A model generated the notes under the pieces. The model had not been told where the DNA came from. It ran no database searches and saw only the letters and a program-made list of their open reading frames with translations. The position numbers and the translations under genes are program-made. This document shows, piece by piece, positions 11,833 to 18,445 of a stretch of DNA of 20,044 nucleotides (position 1 is its first letter; the number at the start of each line of letters is the position of its first letter). Source of the stretch: a bacterium (lineage in GTDB: Bacteria; Patescibacteriota; Minisyncoccia; JACQLN01); assembly GCA_030697855.1 (NCBI GenBank), contig JAUYOU010000013.1:1-20044 (forward strand), given 5' to 3'.

Positions 11833-13335
11833 ACCCATATACTTACCCAACATCAATCTTGTCTGTGCTTCTAGTGCTGGAATCGAACCAAAAATTATGG
11901 TGGTAAACGGAACCAACACCCATTGTAGCAACATCCAAATATATTTTCCTCTTCCGTAACGTGGTGGTTTTGGTGGTAACAAATTCATACTAATTACTGC
12001 AGATGAAATTAAGCCAACCATTGCCAGCGTCATAATCACGCGCGTAATACGTGGCAAATTATACGAAAGCACTGTTAAATTAAAAGCCGATCCACCCAAA
12101 AGTACTGGCAACCAACCCATCAAGAAAATAATTAAAGCGTTAGTAGCCCAAGAATAATATCCTTCTACTAAATTAAAACCGTGGCGTAATTTTTTGCCTA
12201 AAGACAATTCTTTATTTTTTATAAAAGCGAATAAAACATAAACTAAATTCTCTGTACCCCACGCCCAACGACGCTGTTGTTTATACAAAGCCTTCATGCT
12301 CTTCCAAAAAGTTGAATCCACTGCCGCGTCCATATAAACCGGTGCATACAACGAAACAGTTTCGTAATTTCCATTATAAAAATTGTAACATTGCCAAAAA
12401 ATTCTAGAATCTTCCGAAACAATATTGCTTTGCCAAAAGCCAACTTCTACTAAAGTTTTAAAACTCATAGAATGACTAGAAAAAGTAACCTGCCTTTCTG
12501 GGCGTTCTTGTTGCATTGTTAACCAAAAAGTAGAAGAAAAAGAAACCACACGCGCTAGTGCTGGAGCTTCCCAAATATTGTTTGTAAAAATAGAAACTGG
12601 CTGGAAAGAGGCTCTTTGTGGGTTGGGATGCGCAATATATTTGTGCGTAAGCAAAGAAAAATATTGATTCCACACACTAGTATCCACATCAAAAACAGAA
12701 ACTATTATTTTTTCGTACGGCAAACGTAACGGATCAATAACTTCTTCTTTAACACGCTTCCCTGCCCATGTTTCGTTTGAACCTTTGCCGGCAAGTTCAC
12801 CGGCAATATTATCTGGATGAACTGTTACTAAAAATTTAAAAAACTTGTCGCCAAATTTATTACGCAAAAATTCTGCAGTTTTTTTAGCTTCATCGCCACC
12901 TCGTTCTTCTAAGGCCAAAACTACTATCATTTTTTGTGTATCGTATTTTGAATTTACCAAAGCTTCAAAAGTGGGCTCCACAACTTCTAAAGGTTCTTTA
13001 TACATTGGCAAAATTATTAAATGCCAATAATCTTCCCAGTTAGAATTTTCTTTTAAGCGATTCCACCAATTTATTTTTAAATTTTCTTTCATTCGGCGGT
13101 ATCCCGAACGCAAATGAAAAGATAAATACAAAACTTTTATAAACCAATAGGTGTCAAAAAGGATAATAAAAACAGCTACCCAAGCCGGTTTAAAAAACGA
13201 AAGCAAAACTAAACCAACTAAAGTGCTCCAAGCCAAAACACCGGGCATAATTTCTAAAGCTCGGTATAGTCTTCTATCGCTTTTATTTTTGATCTCTGTA
13301 GCGCGACCAACGCGCAAATACCATTTATTATCCAT
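11800..13335 (-). CDS. Membrane family-2 glycosyltransferase
   Basis: 511 residues. Two N-terminal membrane segments (about 31-48 and 52-74), a cytosolic GT-A domain (about 100-360) and several C-terminal membrane segments (about 385-490). GT2 features of processive or lipid-linked polysaccharide synthases are visible: the Asp pair FDVD (D216, D218), the later ED motif VSEDSR (E308, D309) and QQRRW (353-357), which binds the product end. The likely role is synthesis or export of a cell-surface polysaccharide; donor and acceptor are unknown. It lies alone, convergent with no partner glycan genes in the window. The stop codon is inside a 15-bp hairpin. No strong promoter was identified; transcription may read through from tRNA-Glu upstream past a weak hairpin. 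Confidence 0.9.
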   Translation of the reverse strand: MDNKWYLRVGRATEIKNKSDRRLYRALEIMPGVLAWSTLVGLVLLSFFKPAWVAVFIILFDTYWFIKVLYLSFHLRSGYRRMKENLKINWWNRLKENSNWEDYWHLIILPMYKEPLEVVEPTFEALVNSKYDTQKMIVVLALEERGGDEAKKTAEFLRNKFGDKFFKFLVTVHPDNIAGELAGKGSNETWAGKRVKEEVIDPLRLPYEKIIVSVFDVDTSVWNQYFSLLTHKYIAHPNPQRASFQPVSIFTNNIWEAPALARVVSFSSTFWLTMQQERPERQVTFSSHSMSFKTLVEVGFWQSNIVSEDSRIFWQCYNFYNGNYETVSLYAPVYMDAAVDSTFWKSMKALYKQQRRWAWGTENLVYVLFAFIKNKELSLGKKLRHGFNLVEGYYSWATNALIIFLMGWLPVLLGGSAFNLTVLSYNLPRITRVIMTLAMVGLISSAVISMNLLPPKPPRYGRGKYIWMLLQWVLVPFTTIIFGSIPALEAQTRLMLGKYMGFWVTPKSRKG

Positions 13336-13343
13336 AACTAGTC

Positions 13344-13365
13344 AAAAGTCCGCCCAAAAGCGGAC
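13344..13365 (-). terminator. Weak terminator or attenuator between tRNA-Glu and the glycosyltransferase
   Basis: GTCCGC/GCGGAC hairpin with a 6-nt loop followed by only four T on the minus strand. Some read-through into the glycosyltransferase gene, which starts 9 nt beyond the T tract, is plausible. Confidence 0.5.
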
Positions 13366-13374
13366 ACAAGATTG

Positions 13375-13448
13375 TAGCGCCAACGGGATTCGAACCCGTG
13401 TTACAGGGTTGAAAACCCTGCGTCCTAACCAGGCTAGACGATGGCGCC
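13375..13448 (-). tRNA. tRNA-Glu(UUC)
   Basis: 74-nt cloverleaf with acceptor GGCGCCA against TGGCGCT (first pair G-U), T arm ACGGGTTCGAATCCCGT and anticodon stem CAGGG/CCCTG. The loop TTTTCAA gives UUC. Discriminator A; full CCA not encoded. Confidence 0.95.
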
Positions 13449-13463
13449 ATACAGCCCTAAAAC

Positions 13464-13492
13464 TTGTTTTATAATACAACTGTGGCTATTAT
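13464..13492 (+). promoter_or_regulatory. tsaD promoter
   Basis: TTGTTT (13464-13469), 17-nt spacer, TATTAT (13487-13492). The start site is expected near 13499, about 6 nt before the ATG, so the mRNA is nearly leaderless. It overlaps the divergent tRNA-Glu promoter. Confidence 0.62.
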
Positions 13493-13499
13493 TTGTAAA
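13471..13499 (-). promoter_or_regulatory. tRNA-Glu promoter
   Basis: TTTACA (13499-13494), 17-nt spacer, TATTAT (13476-13471) on the minus strand, interleaved with the tsaD promoter on the other strand. Confidence 0.62.
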
Positions 13500-13504
13500 C
13501 TGAT

Positions 13505-14641
13505 ATGAAGATACTAGCTATCGAAACCAGCTGCGATGAAACAGGTATCGCCCTAATTGAATCCGACTCCAGAGGCAAAATTAATGTTTTGACTAATTTA
13601 GTGTCCTCGCAAGTAGAAACTCACCGTCCTTTTGGCGGCGTAGTACCTTTTTTAGCTAAACGCGAACACGAAAAAAACCTCCCCATTCTTTTCAGTAAGC
13701 TAAAAGCTAGAAGCTATAAGCTAGAAGCTGTCGATCTGATCGCCGTAACCAACGGCCCTGGACTCGCCCCGTGTTTATGGGCCGGCGTAAACTTTGCACA
13801 AAAAATTGCGCAAGAATTAAATAAGCCCTTAGTTGGAATTAACCACTTGAAAGGTCATATCTACGTTGCCCTTTTGGGGCAACGAATTTCTAATTCCCAA
13901 TTTCTAATTTCTAAACAAACCCAAAATTCAAAAACTAAAATTCCAAACGGGTTGAAATCAAAATTTCCTGTACTATCTTTAATAGTCAGCGGTGGGCACA
14001 CCCAATTAGTATTTTCTAAAAAACTAGGCCACTACCAAATTATTGGCGAAACGTTAGACGACGCCACAGGCGAAGCATTCGATAAAGTGGCCAAACTTTT
14101 AAAACTTCCCTACCCCGGCGGACCAGAAATTTCTAAACTTGCCACAAAGGGTAACCCTTTGCGATTTAATTTTCCTCGCCCAATGTTAAACAGCAAAAAC
14201 TTTGATTTTTCTTTTTCTGGTTTAAAAACTTCGGTTTTATATTTGGTTAGCGGAGTTCCCCAGAAGGTCGGTCCTTCTGGGGAGGACCGACCTTCTGGTT
14301 TGCGTTTGACACCAAAAAACAAAGCCGATGTTGCTGCTTCTTTTGAACAAGCAGTAGTTGATGTTTTGACTTCGAAAACACTCCGTGCAGCCAAAGAATT
14401 TAAACCTAAAACCCTAGTTCTCGGTGGCGGTGTTGCGGCTAATAAAAAATTACGAGAAACTTTAGAATTAAAATTTAAAATTGATTTTCCAAAAATTAAA
14501 TGCCTTTTATCGCCTATAACAATGACCGGCGACAATGCTTTAATGATCGCCCTCGCCGCTTTAGCGGAATACAAATTATTAAAACCACTCAAGAATCCGA
14601 CCGACCTTAAAGCTGAACCCAACCTCCGCTTAGCTAAATAA
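13505..14641 (+). CDS. tsaD: tRNA N6-adenosine threonylcarbamoyltransferase TsaD
   Basis: 378 residues against a usual length of about 330-340. TsaD transfers threonylcarbamoyl to A37 of ANN-decoding tRNAs and is generally essential. Visible family motifs: ETSCDETGIAL (7-17), NGPGLAPCLWAG, the metal site NHLKGH (about 113-118), IVSGGHTQLV (about 159-168), DDATGEAFDKVAK, FSFSGLKTSV, GGGVAANKKLR and TGDNALMIA. The extra length comes from segments absent from the conserved core: about 64-76 (KLKARSYKLEA), about 125-150 (between NHLKGHIYVALLG and FPVLSLIVSGGHT) and about 250-268 (after GLKTSVLYLVSG). Each is encoded by repetitive or palindromic DNA. They keep frame and avoid all motifs, so the enzyme is probably active. 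It is divergent from tRNA-Glu. Confidence 0.96.
   Translation: MKILAIETSCDETGIALIESDSRGKINVLTNLVSSQVETHRPFGGVVPFLAKREHEKNLPILFSKLKARSYKLEAVDLIAVTNGPGLAPCLWAGVNFAQKIAQELNKPLVGINHLKGHIYVALLGQRISNSQFLISKQTQNSKTKIPNGLKSKFPVLSLIVSGGHTQLVFSKKLGHYQIIGETLDDATGEAFDKVAKLLKLPYPGGPEISKLATKGNPLRFNFPRPMLNSKNFDFSFSGLKTSVLYLVSGVPQKVGPSGEDRPSGLRLTPKNKADVAASFEQAVVDVLTSKTLRAAKEFKPKTLVLGGGVAANKKLRETLELKFKIDFPKIKCLLSPITMTGDNALMIALAALAEYKLLKPLKNPTDLKAEPNLRLAK
13698..13730. repeat. AAGCTAGAAGCT-type repeat in tsaD
   Basis: Two adjacent imperfect copies of an AAGCTAGAAGCTAT unit encode KARSYKLEA, replacing the usual sequence before the DLIAVTNGPG motif. Confidence 0.6.
13883..13948. repeat. TTTCTAATTC / CCAAAATTC-type repeat in tsaD
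   Basis: A-rich and T-rich short degenerate units (tttctaattcccaatttctaa, then ccaaaattcaaaaac) add about 26 residues between the metal-binding motif and SGGHT. The same sequence style occurs in valS and in the valS-prsW gap. Confidence 0.65.
14260..14298. repeat. Perfect 15-bp palindrome inserted in tsaD
   Basis: CCAGAAGGTCGGTCC, a 9-nt loop and its exact complement. It is read through in frame as Pro/Gly/Ser/Arg-rich residues and is absent from the TsaD family core, like the palindromic elements that insert in protein genes of Rickettsia. Confidence 0.8.
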
Positions 14642-14646
14642 TTTTT

Positions 14647-14670
14647 TACATACTTACATACTTACATACT
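14647..14670. repeat. Tandem repeat, three copies of tacatact
   Basis: Three exact 8-bp units immediately after the tsaD stop codon. Confidence 0.85.
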
Positions 14671-14688
14671 TTAAAACATAAAGTAAAG

Positions 14689-14716
14689 CACTACCATACT
14701 ATATAGTATGGTAGTG
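14689..14716. repeat. Perfect 28-bp palindrome
   Basis: cactaccatactat followed directly by its reverse complement, with no spacer. It lies between tsaD and the terminator of the interrupted gene. It could be a dimeric protein binding site, a tsaD 3' hairpin or an HUH-transposase palindrome. No T tract follows. Confidence 0.85.
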
Positions 14717-14750
14717 TAATGAGACTTAGCAAAAACAAAATAAACTAAGT

Positions 14751-14779
14751 AAAAAGCCCCGAGCACGTTGGCCCGAGGC
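14751..14779 (-). terminator. Terminator of the interrupted 97-codon gene
   Basis: Nine-pair stem on the minus strand (GCCTCGGGC with GCTCGGGGC, two wobbles, loop CAACGT) followed by five T. Confidence 0.78.
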
Positions 14780-14780
14780 A

Positions 14781-14813
14781 GAATCCTATTGAAGTGGAAC
14801 TTCAATAGGATTC
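14781..14813. repeat. Remote REP-like palindrome with compensatory stem changes
   Basis: Perfect 15-bp stem with a 3-nt loop. Its core TATTGAAGTGGAACTTCAATA keeps the layout of the REP copies at 1243-2016 (TATCGAGGTTGAACCTCGATA), and all three stem differences are paired on both arms. It overlaps the stop codon of the interrupted gene. Confidence 0.75.
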
Positions 14814-15105
14814 AATCAAAAACAGTTCTGACGTGGTATTCAACCAACTGCTCGACACTTCTTTCTATTTTTCTTCCTCTTCCTTTACCTCTTTTCTCAA
14901 CGCTTCTTTCAACACCCTGCTTGAAAACAGCCCGCACCTTAGACACAACATCTAAAGAAAGACCCCTTACTTCGCCCGTTGAGATATCCTCTAAAACCTT
15001 GTTGCCTCTTTCGTCTTTTGACCTAAAGATAAATCCTTACAAAACGAGCTTGTCACCCATCAATGCCAGTTTTAACTCTGCTTCAATGTTGATAGAAAAT
15101 GGCAT
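14812..15105 (-). pseudogene. Small orphan gene interrupted by an in-frame UAA
   Basis: Reading from the ATG at 15105, 22 codons (MPFSINIEAELKLALMGDKL and VL) precede a TAA at 15039-15037. The same frame then stays open for 74 more codons to a TGA at 14814-14812. The second part is basic and helical, with SVEKRGKGRGRKIERSVEQL near the end and a nearby ISTGEVRGLSLDVVSKVRAV. The expression signals are intact: possible promoter at 15160-15188, ribosome binding site AAAGGAGA, and a terminator just after the gene. The intact signals and long open continuation suggest a single recent nonsense change, a sequencing error or, less likely, read-through. Family not recognised. If functional it is a cassette like the other orphan genes here. 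Confidence 0.72.
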
Positions 15106-15159
15106 AAGACTCTCCTTTTAGGAAACATTTTAGGAACAATCTATTACACGAATAGAAAT

Positions 15160-15188
15160 ATTCAAGCAAATATACACCAAATTGTCAA
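15160..15188 (-). promoter_or_regulatory. Promoter of the interrupted orphan gene
   Basis: TTGACA (15188-15183), 17-nt spacer, TTGAAT (15165-15160) on the minus strand. The -35 is perfect and the -10 moderate. Confidence 0.55.
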
Positions 15189-15224
15189 GTGCACAGTTTT
15201 ATCTGCAAATGTTAAGCTAATTAA

Positions 15225-17330
15225 ATGCAAGAACTCAATAAACCCTACAACCCCAAAGATCACGAAGAAAAATTATATAAAGAATGGGAAGAAGCTGGTT
15301 TTTTTGCGCCCGAGGCGCATCAGCCTAGGGCTGACAATCCAGATAGCAACAAAACCTTCACAATGGTAATACCACCTCCAAACATTACAGGCTCTTTGCA
15401 TATGGGCCACGCCTTAAATTCTACTATTCAAGATATTTTAGTTAGATACCACCGAATGAAAGGTTTTAAAACTTTATGGTTGCCGGGCACCGACCACGCT
15501 GGAATTGCTACACAGTATGTGGTGGAAAAGGAACTTAAAAAAGAAGGATTGACCAGATTTGACTTAGGCCGAGAAGAATTTTTAAAAAGAGTTTGGGAAT
15601 GGCGTGAAAAATACGGCCATATAATTTTAGGCCAATTAAAAAAACTGGGGGCTTCGTGTGATTGGTCGCGCGCCCGTTTTACTATGGACCCAGAATATAC
15701 CAAAGCCATAGAAACTGCTTTTTTGCACTACCATAAAAAAGGTTTAATTTACCAAGCTAATCGCGTGGTTAATTGGTGTTCGCGTTGTGCTACTAGCCTT
15801 TCCGACCTTGAAGCCGAATATAAAGAAGAAGAAGCCGAACTTATTTTTATTAAATATCCTTTAGCAGATGGTTCTGGCAGTATTACTGTTGCCACCACTC
15901 GCCCCGAAACTATGCTGGGCGATGCCGCTGTGGCAGTTAATCCCAAAGATGCGCGTTACAAAAATTTAATTGGTAAAAAAATTAACTTACCAATTCAAAA
16001 TAGAGAAATTCCAATAATCGCCGATGATTCCGTAGATATGGAATTTGGCACAGGTGCCGTAAAAGTGACCCCTGCCCACGATGTTGCCGATTTTGAAATT
16101 CACGAACGCCATAATTTACTTGTTTACCAAGTTATAGACGAAAAAAGCAGAATGACGGCAGAGGCAAAATTTTGTGTTGGTTTAAAAACAAAAGAATGCC
16201 GAGAAAAAGTTGTGGAGGAATTAGAAAAACTTAATTTAATAGAAAAAAAAGAAAAGTTTATTCATAACATTGCCAAGTGCTACAGATGCGACACTGTAAT
16301 TGAACCATTAATTTCTAAACAATGGTTTTTAAAAATGAAGGATTTAGCGGCTAAGGCTAAAGCCGAAGTTGAAAATGGCAATATTAAATTTCACCCAGAA
16401 AATTTTACCAAAACTTATTTAGATTGGTTAAGTAATATTCGCGATTGGTCTATTTCGCGCCAACTTTGGTGGGGTCATAAAATTCCATTAGACGGAGTTG
16501 ATGATGTTTTAGATACTTGGTTTTCTTCGGCCTTATGGCCATTTGCCACATTGGGCTGGCCACAATCTTATAACTTAGAACTTGAAACTTGTAACCCAAA
16601 AGAGGGATCGGATTTAGAAACTTTTTATCCAACCCAAGTTTTATCTACGGCTCGCGACATTATTAACTTATGGGTTTCTAGAATGATTTTTTCTGGTTTA
16701 GAATTTACCGGTAAAAAACCTTTTTCCGATGTAATTATTCATGCCACTGTTTTAAACAAGGAAGGAAAAAGAATGTCTAAATCTTTAGGCACAGGGATTG
16801 ATCCACTAAAATTAATAGAAGAATTTGGTGCCGATGCCACACGCTTTGCTTTAATATGGCAAGCCATGGGCGGTCAAGATATTAAATGGCAACAAGAAGC
16901 GGTTATGGCGGGTAAAAAGTTTTTAAATAAACTCTGGAATGCTAGCCGATTCGTTATGCAACGAATCGAAAGCACAAAATCCGAAATCCGAAATCCAAAA
17001 CAAATCCTAAATTCCAAAATCCAAAATAAAGAAAACAAAAATATTTTAGAAAAATTCGAAGAAACTAAAAAAACAACCGAGGAACTTATAAAAACATACG
17101 AATTCGGCCCAGCTTTACATTTGCTTTACGAATTTTTCTGGCACGAATTTTGCGATAAATACTTAGAAGAAAGCAAAAAAATGGAAAATGCTGAAACCAA
17201 CGAAACTCTTTTATATGTTCTTACAGGAACAATTAAAATATTGCACCCTTTCATACCATTCATAACTGAAGTATTATGGAGTAAGCTACTACTAGAAAAA
17301 AATAATTATTTAATAGTAGAAAATTGGTAA
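15225..17330 (+). CDS. valS: Valyl-tRNA synthetase, compact form
   Basis: 701 residues, against about 850-950 for most bacteria. The class I signatures are present: PPPNITGSLHMGHAL (HIGH, 59-62), GTDHAGIATQ and KRMSKS (about 515-520). The editing domain is intact (WCSRCATSLSD, TTRPETMLGD, GTGAVKVTPAHD), so mischarged Thr should be cleared. Two regions are reduced: between ISRQLWWGHKIP and DDVLDTWFSS only a few residues remain (about 418-424) where most ValRS have a longer, often zinc-binding segment, and there is no C-terminal coiled coil after FITEVLW. Two segments are added by repetitive DNA: about 447-461 (SYNLELETCNPKEGS between GWP and DLETFYPT) and about 582-605 (before the anticodon-binding helices). 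The ATG has no Shine-Dalgarno sequence; an extended -10 (TGTTAAGCT) just upstream would give a leaderless mRNA. Confidence 0.95.
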   Translation: MQELNKPYNPKDHEEKLYKEWEEAGFFAPEAHQPRADNPDSNKTFTMVIPPPNITGSLHMGHALNSTIQDILVRYHRMKGFKTLWLPGTDHAGIATQYVVEKELKKEGLTRFDLGREEFLKRVWEWREKYGHIILGQLKKLGASCDWSRARFTMDPEYTKAIETAFLHYHKKGLIYQANRVVNWCSRCATSLSDLEAEYKEEEAELIFIKYPLADGSGSITVATTRPETMLGDAAVAVNPKDARYKNLIGKKINLPIQNREIPIIADDSVDMEFGTGAVKVTPAHDVADFEIHERHNLLVYQVIDEKSRMTAEAKFCVGLKTKECREKVVEELEKLNLIEKKEKFIHNIAKCYRCDTVIEPLISKQWFLKMKDLAAKAKAEVENGNIKFHPENFTKTYLDWLSNIRDWSISRQLWWGHKIPLDGVDDVLDTWFSSALWPFATLGWPQSYNLELETCNPKEGSDLETFYPTQVLSTARDIINLWVSRMIFSGLEFTGKKPFSDVIIHATVLNKEGKRMSKSLGTGIDPLKLIEEFGADATRFALIWQAMGGQDIKWQQEAVMAGKKFLNKLWNASRFVMQRIESTKSEIRNPKQILNSKIQNKENKNILEKFEETKKTTEELIKTYEFGPALHLLYEFFWHEFCDKYLEESKKMENAETNETLLYVLTGTIKILHPFIPFITEVLWSKLLLEKNNYLIVENW
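16566..16600. repeat. ACTTAGAACTTGAAACTTGTAAC-type repeat in valS
   Basis: Three imperfect copies of a (T)AACTT(A/G)(A/G)A unit encode SYNLELETCN, a segment interrupting the conserved LGWP...LETFYPT passage. Confidence 0.6.
16973..17032. repeat. AATCCGAAATCC / AATTCC-type repeat in valS
   Basis: Degenerate repeats of aatccgaaatcc and aaattccaaaatcc encode KSEIRNPKQILNSKIQNKE, a low-complexity peptide between the catalytic and anticodon-binding regions. A perfect 9-bp hairpin (16947-16968) lies just before it. Confidence 0.65.
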
Positions 17331-17337
17331 CTTAAAC

Positions 17338-17445
17338 TCGAAATTCTAATATCGAAATACGAAATAATATCTAATTTATTAAATTCTAAATTTTAAACAT
17401 TTTAATTTGTTTCGGATTTAGGATTTCGTGCTTCGGATTTATAAC
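17338..17445. repeat. Degenerate CGAAAT/TTCGGATTT repeats between valS and prsW
   Basis: The gap is made mostly of short units related to aaattc, cgaaat and ttcggattta, in both orientations. This is the same style as the repeat inside valS at 16973-17032. The end contains TATAAC (17440-17445), whose expected start site falls on the next ATG. Confidence 0.5.
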
Positions 17446-17450
17446 TTAAT

Positions 17451-18158
17451 ATGTCTTTAGGATTAATTGCTCTTGGGATTTTACCTAGCATTGTTTGGCT
17501 TTCTATTTATTTGCGTGAAGACGATCGCCCAGAACCTAATCGTTATATATTAAAAGTATTTTTCTTAGGAGCCTTAGTAGCACCAATCGCTGCTGGCGTA
17601 GAATTTTTGCTTATTGGTTCGTTAAAAAACTTTTCTTTTTCGCCCTTAGTAACGAACTTTTTAATATTTTTCATCTTTGTTGCGGTGGCAGAAGAACTAG
17701 CCAAACTTGCAGCAGTAAAATTGGGTGTAGAAAGAAATTCTGTTTTTGACGAGCCAACAGACGCGATGATATACTTGATCGTATCGGGACTAGGTTTTGC
17801 CGCACTGGAAAACATCTTGGCACTTTTTCATTTTACAGATATTTCTAGAAGCGTAATTGCAGGCGAAGCTTTTCAAATCGCAGGACTGCGTTTTATAAGT
17901 TCTACCCTACTTCATGTTTTGGCTTCCGCGATAGTTGGTTATTTTTTAGCAAGAAAACATTTCTTTTTAAAAAAATATTCCGTACTAAAAGGAATAATTA
18001 TTGCGGCATTAATACACGGAGCTTATAACACCTTAACGTTGGCCTCCGATAGCTTCAGAAATATAGTTCCAACAATAGCTGTAATGACACTTCTTGGCGT
18101 AACAGCAATAGTAGTAAATTCTCTCTTTTATAAACTGAAAAAAGACTTTTACAGATAG
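17451..18158 (+). CDS. PrsW-family intramembrane protease
   Basis: 235 residues, multi-pass membrane protein with about seven or eight hydrophobic segments. PrsW-type motifs are in place: EELAK (E81, E82), FDEPTDAMIY (99-108), GFAALEN (115-121), a membrane histidine in STLLHVLASAIVGY (H155) and ALIHGAYN (H189). The family (glutamic-type intramembrane peptidases related to CPBP/Rce1) includes the Bacillus protease that starts anti-sigma-W cleavage. The substrate here is unknown and no anti-sigma factor is in the window. The start has a -10-like TATAAC placed for a leaderless transcript, with a poor -35. It precedes a stress gene (hsp20), but a 287-bp gap with its own promoter-like sequence separates them, so they are probably separate units. 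Confidence 0.9.
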   Translation: MSLGLIALGILPSIVWLSIYLREDDRPEPNRYILKVFFLGALVAPIAAGVEFLLIGSLKNFSFSPLVTNFLIFFIFVAVAEELAKLAAVKLGVERNSVFDEPTDAMIYLIVSGLGFAALENILALFHFTDISRSVIAGEAFQIAGLRFISSTLLHVLASAIVGYFLARKHFFLKKYSVLKGIIIAALIHGAYNTLTLASDSFRNIVPTIAVMTLLGVTAIVVNSLFYKLKKDFYR

Positions 18159-18445
18159 TGTTCGCTAATATAGCTAATAAGGCTAATATTGCGAATCGCG
18201 TCAGACGCGACAAATTAATTTTATTAGTATATTCAAATAGATTTGTCCCGACACTGCATTAAATTTTATAATTAAGTCGTCGGGATCCCGATATCATCTA
18301 TCTTACTTAAGATGTAATATTGGGATATATTAGCCCCGTTACTCCCAAAAGTTATACAGCCTCTTGGGAGTAGATAATCAGATAAACTTAATAAATTAAA
18401 CCCGTGAACTAATCTGTTAAGGGAGTAACGGGGTTAGCGAAAAGT
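18159..18445 (+). promoter_or_regulatory. Structured promoter and leader region of hsp20
   Basis: TTGTCC (18243-18248), 18-nt spacer and TATAAT (18267-18272) predict a start near 18280 and a leader of about 165 nt. In the leader, hairpin I is 18287-18299 with 18310-18324. Then arm X, CCCCGTTACTCCC (18334-18346), can pair with the distant exact complement (18421-18433), or its 3' part ACTCCCAA (18341-18348) can pair with TTGGGAGT (18364-18371). The two pairings are mutually exclusive. The distal arm ends 12 nt before the ATG and holds the only GGGAG. Upstream of the promoter are hairpins at about 18168-18191 and 18196-18210 (TCGCGTC/GACGCGA). This may be a temperature- or ligand-responsive leader (inference). 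No CIRCE element is present. Confidence 0.6.

Noticed and set aside
14110..14622. 170-codon minus-strand frame within tsaD
   Set aside because: Antisense to a conserved tsaD with all motifs; its length reflects codon bias.
14812..15105. UAA recoded as a sense codon
   Set aside because: TAA ends recG, tsaD, valS and several other genes in the window, so a general reassignment is not tenable; a local nonsense change is simpler.
18334..18433. CIRCE/HrcA operator before hsp20
   Set aside because: The inverted repeat does not match TTAGCACTC-N9-GAGTGCTAA in sequence or spacing.
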